A stretch of DNA of 10,795 nt from positions 1-10,795 of the forward strand of contig JADWMH010000055.1 of assembly GCA_015767355.1 (NCBI GenBank), read 5' to 3'. The translations under genes and the position numbers were made by a program. Below are positions 9,434 to 10,795 of the stretch, in pieces (the first letter of the stretch is position 1; the number at the start of each line of letters is the position of its first letter). Under the pieces are notes generated by a model. That model saw only the letters and a program-made list of their open reading frames with translations, was not told the origin of the DNA and made no database searches. The stretch comes from Gammaproteobacteria bacterium (lineage in GTDB: Bacteria; Pseudomonadota; Gammaproteobacteria; Chromatiales; Chromatiaceae).

Positions 9434-10795
9434 GTGTTGAAACTGCGCCTTATTGTTCCCATCGCACTCCTCACCCTGCTGCTGTTAAATGCCTGCAGCC
9501 AGAGTAATCGTATGGGAGGCATGTTTGACGATATCAAGGGTCGCGGAGACCTGTGGGTAACGCTTGGCAAAGGCATGAAGATGAAGGTTCCGCGCAATGG
9601 CGAGTACCATGTCCAGAAGCAGTTGGCGCACTTTAGAAGATACCCCGGTTTTCTCGCAAAAATGCAGCGCAATGCCCGTCCCTATCTCTATATGATCATG
9701 ACCAAGCTGAAGCAACGCGGTATGCCGCTGGAACTGGCTCTGATTCCCGCTATCGAGAGCACCTACCGCAACCAGGCCACCTCTCCGACCGGCGCCTCCG
9801 GATTATGGCAATTTATTAAGAGTACCGGCAGAGAATATGGACTGACCCGTAGCCACCTCGAGGACAAGCGGCGTGATCCGCTGCTTGCTACCGATGCGGG
9901 TCTCGATTACCTCGCCTATCTGGGCAGGCTCTTCAAAGGAGACTGGGAACTGGCGATCGCCTCCTATAACGGCGGCCAGGGAACCATGATGCGCGCCAGA
10001 AAGGCTAACCGACGCAAAGGGCTGCCGACGGACTTCTGGTCACTAAGCGTACGCAAAGAAACAACCCACTATGTTCCACGCCTGCTGGCACTTGCCAGGA
10101 TGATTAAAAAACCCAAAAAATATCACCTCAAACTTCAGCCAATTCCAGCAGTCAAGGTTCTTGCAACTACTACCGTCGGCAGATCGGTCAACCTGCGTGA
10201 AGTCGCTAGCGCAGCCCGTCTCGATCCTACCGAGTTCAGCCATTTGAATGCACGCTACATCAGGCAGATCACGCTGCCGAACAGAATCAACCGTATCATA
10301 ATGCCAATTAATAAGAGCAAGGAAGTAAGAAAGGCTCTATTGTCTGCAAGGACCGTCAATACAGACAGCTTTTTCAAGAACCTGAAAAAGGATATCAGGG
10401 CCGTAGAACGGCGGGTCGTCCATAAGAAATCAAGCAGCCGAACGGTGACGCATCGTGTGAAAAAGGGGGAGACTCTCTCCGGCATTGCACGCAAATACGG
10501 GGTTTCCTCCTCTTCGATCAAAAGCAGCAACAAGCTCAAGAGTAATACCGTGCGTATTGGGCAGAAGCTCAGGATCAAAACAACAAAGAAGTCGTCATCC
10601 TCTAAAAAACGCTCTGCTTCCAAAAAACGTACAACCACTTATACAGTGAAAAGTGGCGATACACTTTCAGGTATTGCGCGCAAATTCGGCACAAGCAGTG
10701 CTCAAATCAAAAAGGACAACAAGCTGAAAAGCAGCAACGTACGCATTGGACAGAAGTTAAAGGTCAGCGGGACAAAGAGCAGTTCGGGGAAATCA
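9434..10795 (+). CDS. mltD: Membrane-bound lytic murein transglycosylase D, 3' end outside the window
   Basis: A lipoprotein lytic transglycosylase that cuts the MurNAc-GlcNAc bond of peptidoglycan. The frame is open for 454 codons to the window edge. Residues 1-20 form a lipoprotein signal with lipobox LNAC and lipidated Cys21. The SLT catalytic domain (about 88-225) shows the catalytic Glu108 in LALIPAIEST, SPTGASGLWQFI (117-128) and IASYNGGQG (175-183). Two LysM peptidoglycan-binding domains follow (about 338-382 and 402-445): YTVKSGDTLSGIARKFG and its close copy, each ending VRIGQKL. Linkers are rich in Lys and Ser. E. coli MltD has 452 residues and two LysM domains, so the end is near or a third LysM follows. 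An upstream in-frame stop at 9416 forces a GTG (9434) or TTG (9437) start, with only a weak GGA ahead; the first ATG (9512) would lose the lipobox. Confidence 0.93.
   Translation, partial: MLKLRLIVPIALLTLLLLNACSQSNRMGGMFDDIKGRGDLWVTLGKGMKMKVPRNGEYHVQKQLAHFRRYPGFLAKMQRNARPYLYMIMTKLKQRGMPLELALIPAIESTYRNQATSPTGASGLWQFIKSTGREYGLTRSHLEDKRRDPLLATDAGLDYLAYLGRLFKGDWELAIASYNGGQGTMMRARKANRRKGLPTDFWSLSVRKETTHYVPRLLALARMIKKPKKYHLKLQPIPAVKVLATTTVGRSVNLREVASAARLDPTEFSHLNARYIRQITLPNRINRIIMPINKSKEVRKALLSARTVNTDSFFKNLKKDIRAVERRVVHKKSSSRTVTHRVKKGETLSGIARKYGVSSSSIKSSNKLKSNTVRIGQKLRIKTTKKSSSSKKRSASKKRTTTYTVKSGDTLSGIARKFGTSSAQIKKDNKLKSSNVRIGQKLKVSGTKSSSGKS

Noticed and set aside
1..10795. tRNA, rRNA or riboswitch genes
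   Set aside because: I looked for cloverleaf-like ends, GTTCGANTC-type T-loops and conserved riboswitch cores in the spacers and saw none; all spacers are shorter than 300 bases and explained mostly by repeats and promoters.

Overview
This window reads as a stretch of chromosome from a gammaproteobacterium. All but one of its genes look like core or commonly conserved functions, and their order (mltD / yafS-like methyltransferase / rnhA / dnaQ, the panB-panC pair, a yciB-yciI-ppiC cluster) is typical of that class. Base composition looks slightly GC-rich by eye. The style of the intergenic repeats recalls free-living or symbiotic sulfur-oxidising gammaproteobacteria, but that is only an impression. 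No plasmid, phage or transposase gene is visible.

Layout. Positions 1-1492 (+ strand) hold the 3' end of a yciB/ispZ-type septation membrane protein gene, then yciI, then a secreted parvulin-type prolyl isomerase, all packed end to end as one operon. Positions 1493-1711 hold two palindromic repeats and a promoter/operator, followed by a ParDE-type toxin-antitoxin pair (1712-2256, +). From 9174 down to 2349 every gene lies on the - strand. In transcription order they are: yafS-like methyltransferase, rnhA, dnaQ, cysM, a degenerate PolB-type exonuclease homologue, rlmD, panB, panC. A divergently transcribed lipoprotein murein transglycosylase gene of the mltD type (9434 to the right edge, +) is cut off by the window end.

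How the genes work together. dnaQ (replication proofreading) and rnhA (RNA-DNA hybrid removal) form a replication/repair block preceded by a probable methyltransferase. cysM (cysteine synthesis), the exonuclease-like gene and rlmD (23S rRNA m5U methylation) follow. panB and panC catalyse two steps of pantothenate synthesis and overlap by 4 nt. The toxin-antitoxin module sits between the yciB operon and panC, convergent with panC.

The two most unusual things are these. First, the 217-residue protein between cysM and rlmD resembles the predicted 3'-5' exonuclease family related to the PolB exonuclease domain. Its reading frame is intact, but two catalytic aspartates appear replaced by asparagine, the motif III tyrosine is replaced, and a central block seems missing, so it looks like a pseudo-enzyme kept by selection. 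Second, most of the spacers are filled with different families of short repeats: REP-like palindromes, a nested compound palindrome, 7-bp and 10-bp period tandem repeats, and a pyrimidine/purine-rich element. Several of them touch promoters or leaders. No gene-free stretch exceeds 300 bases.
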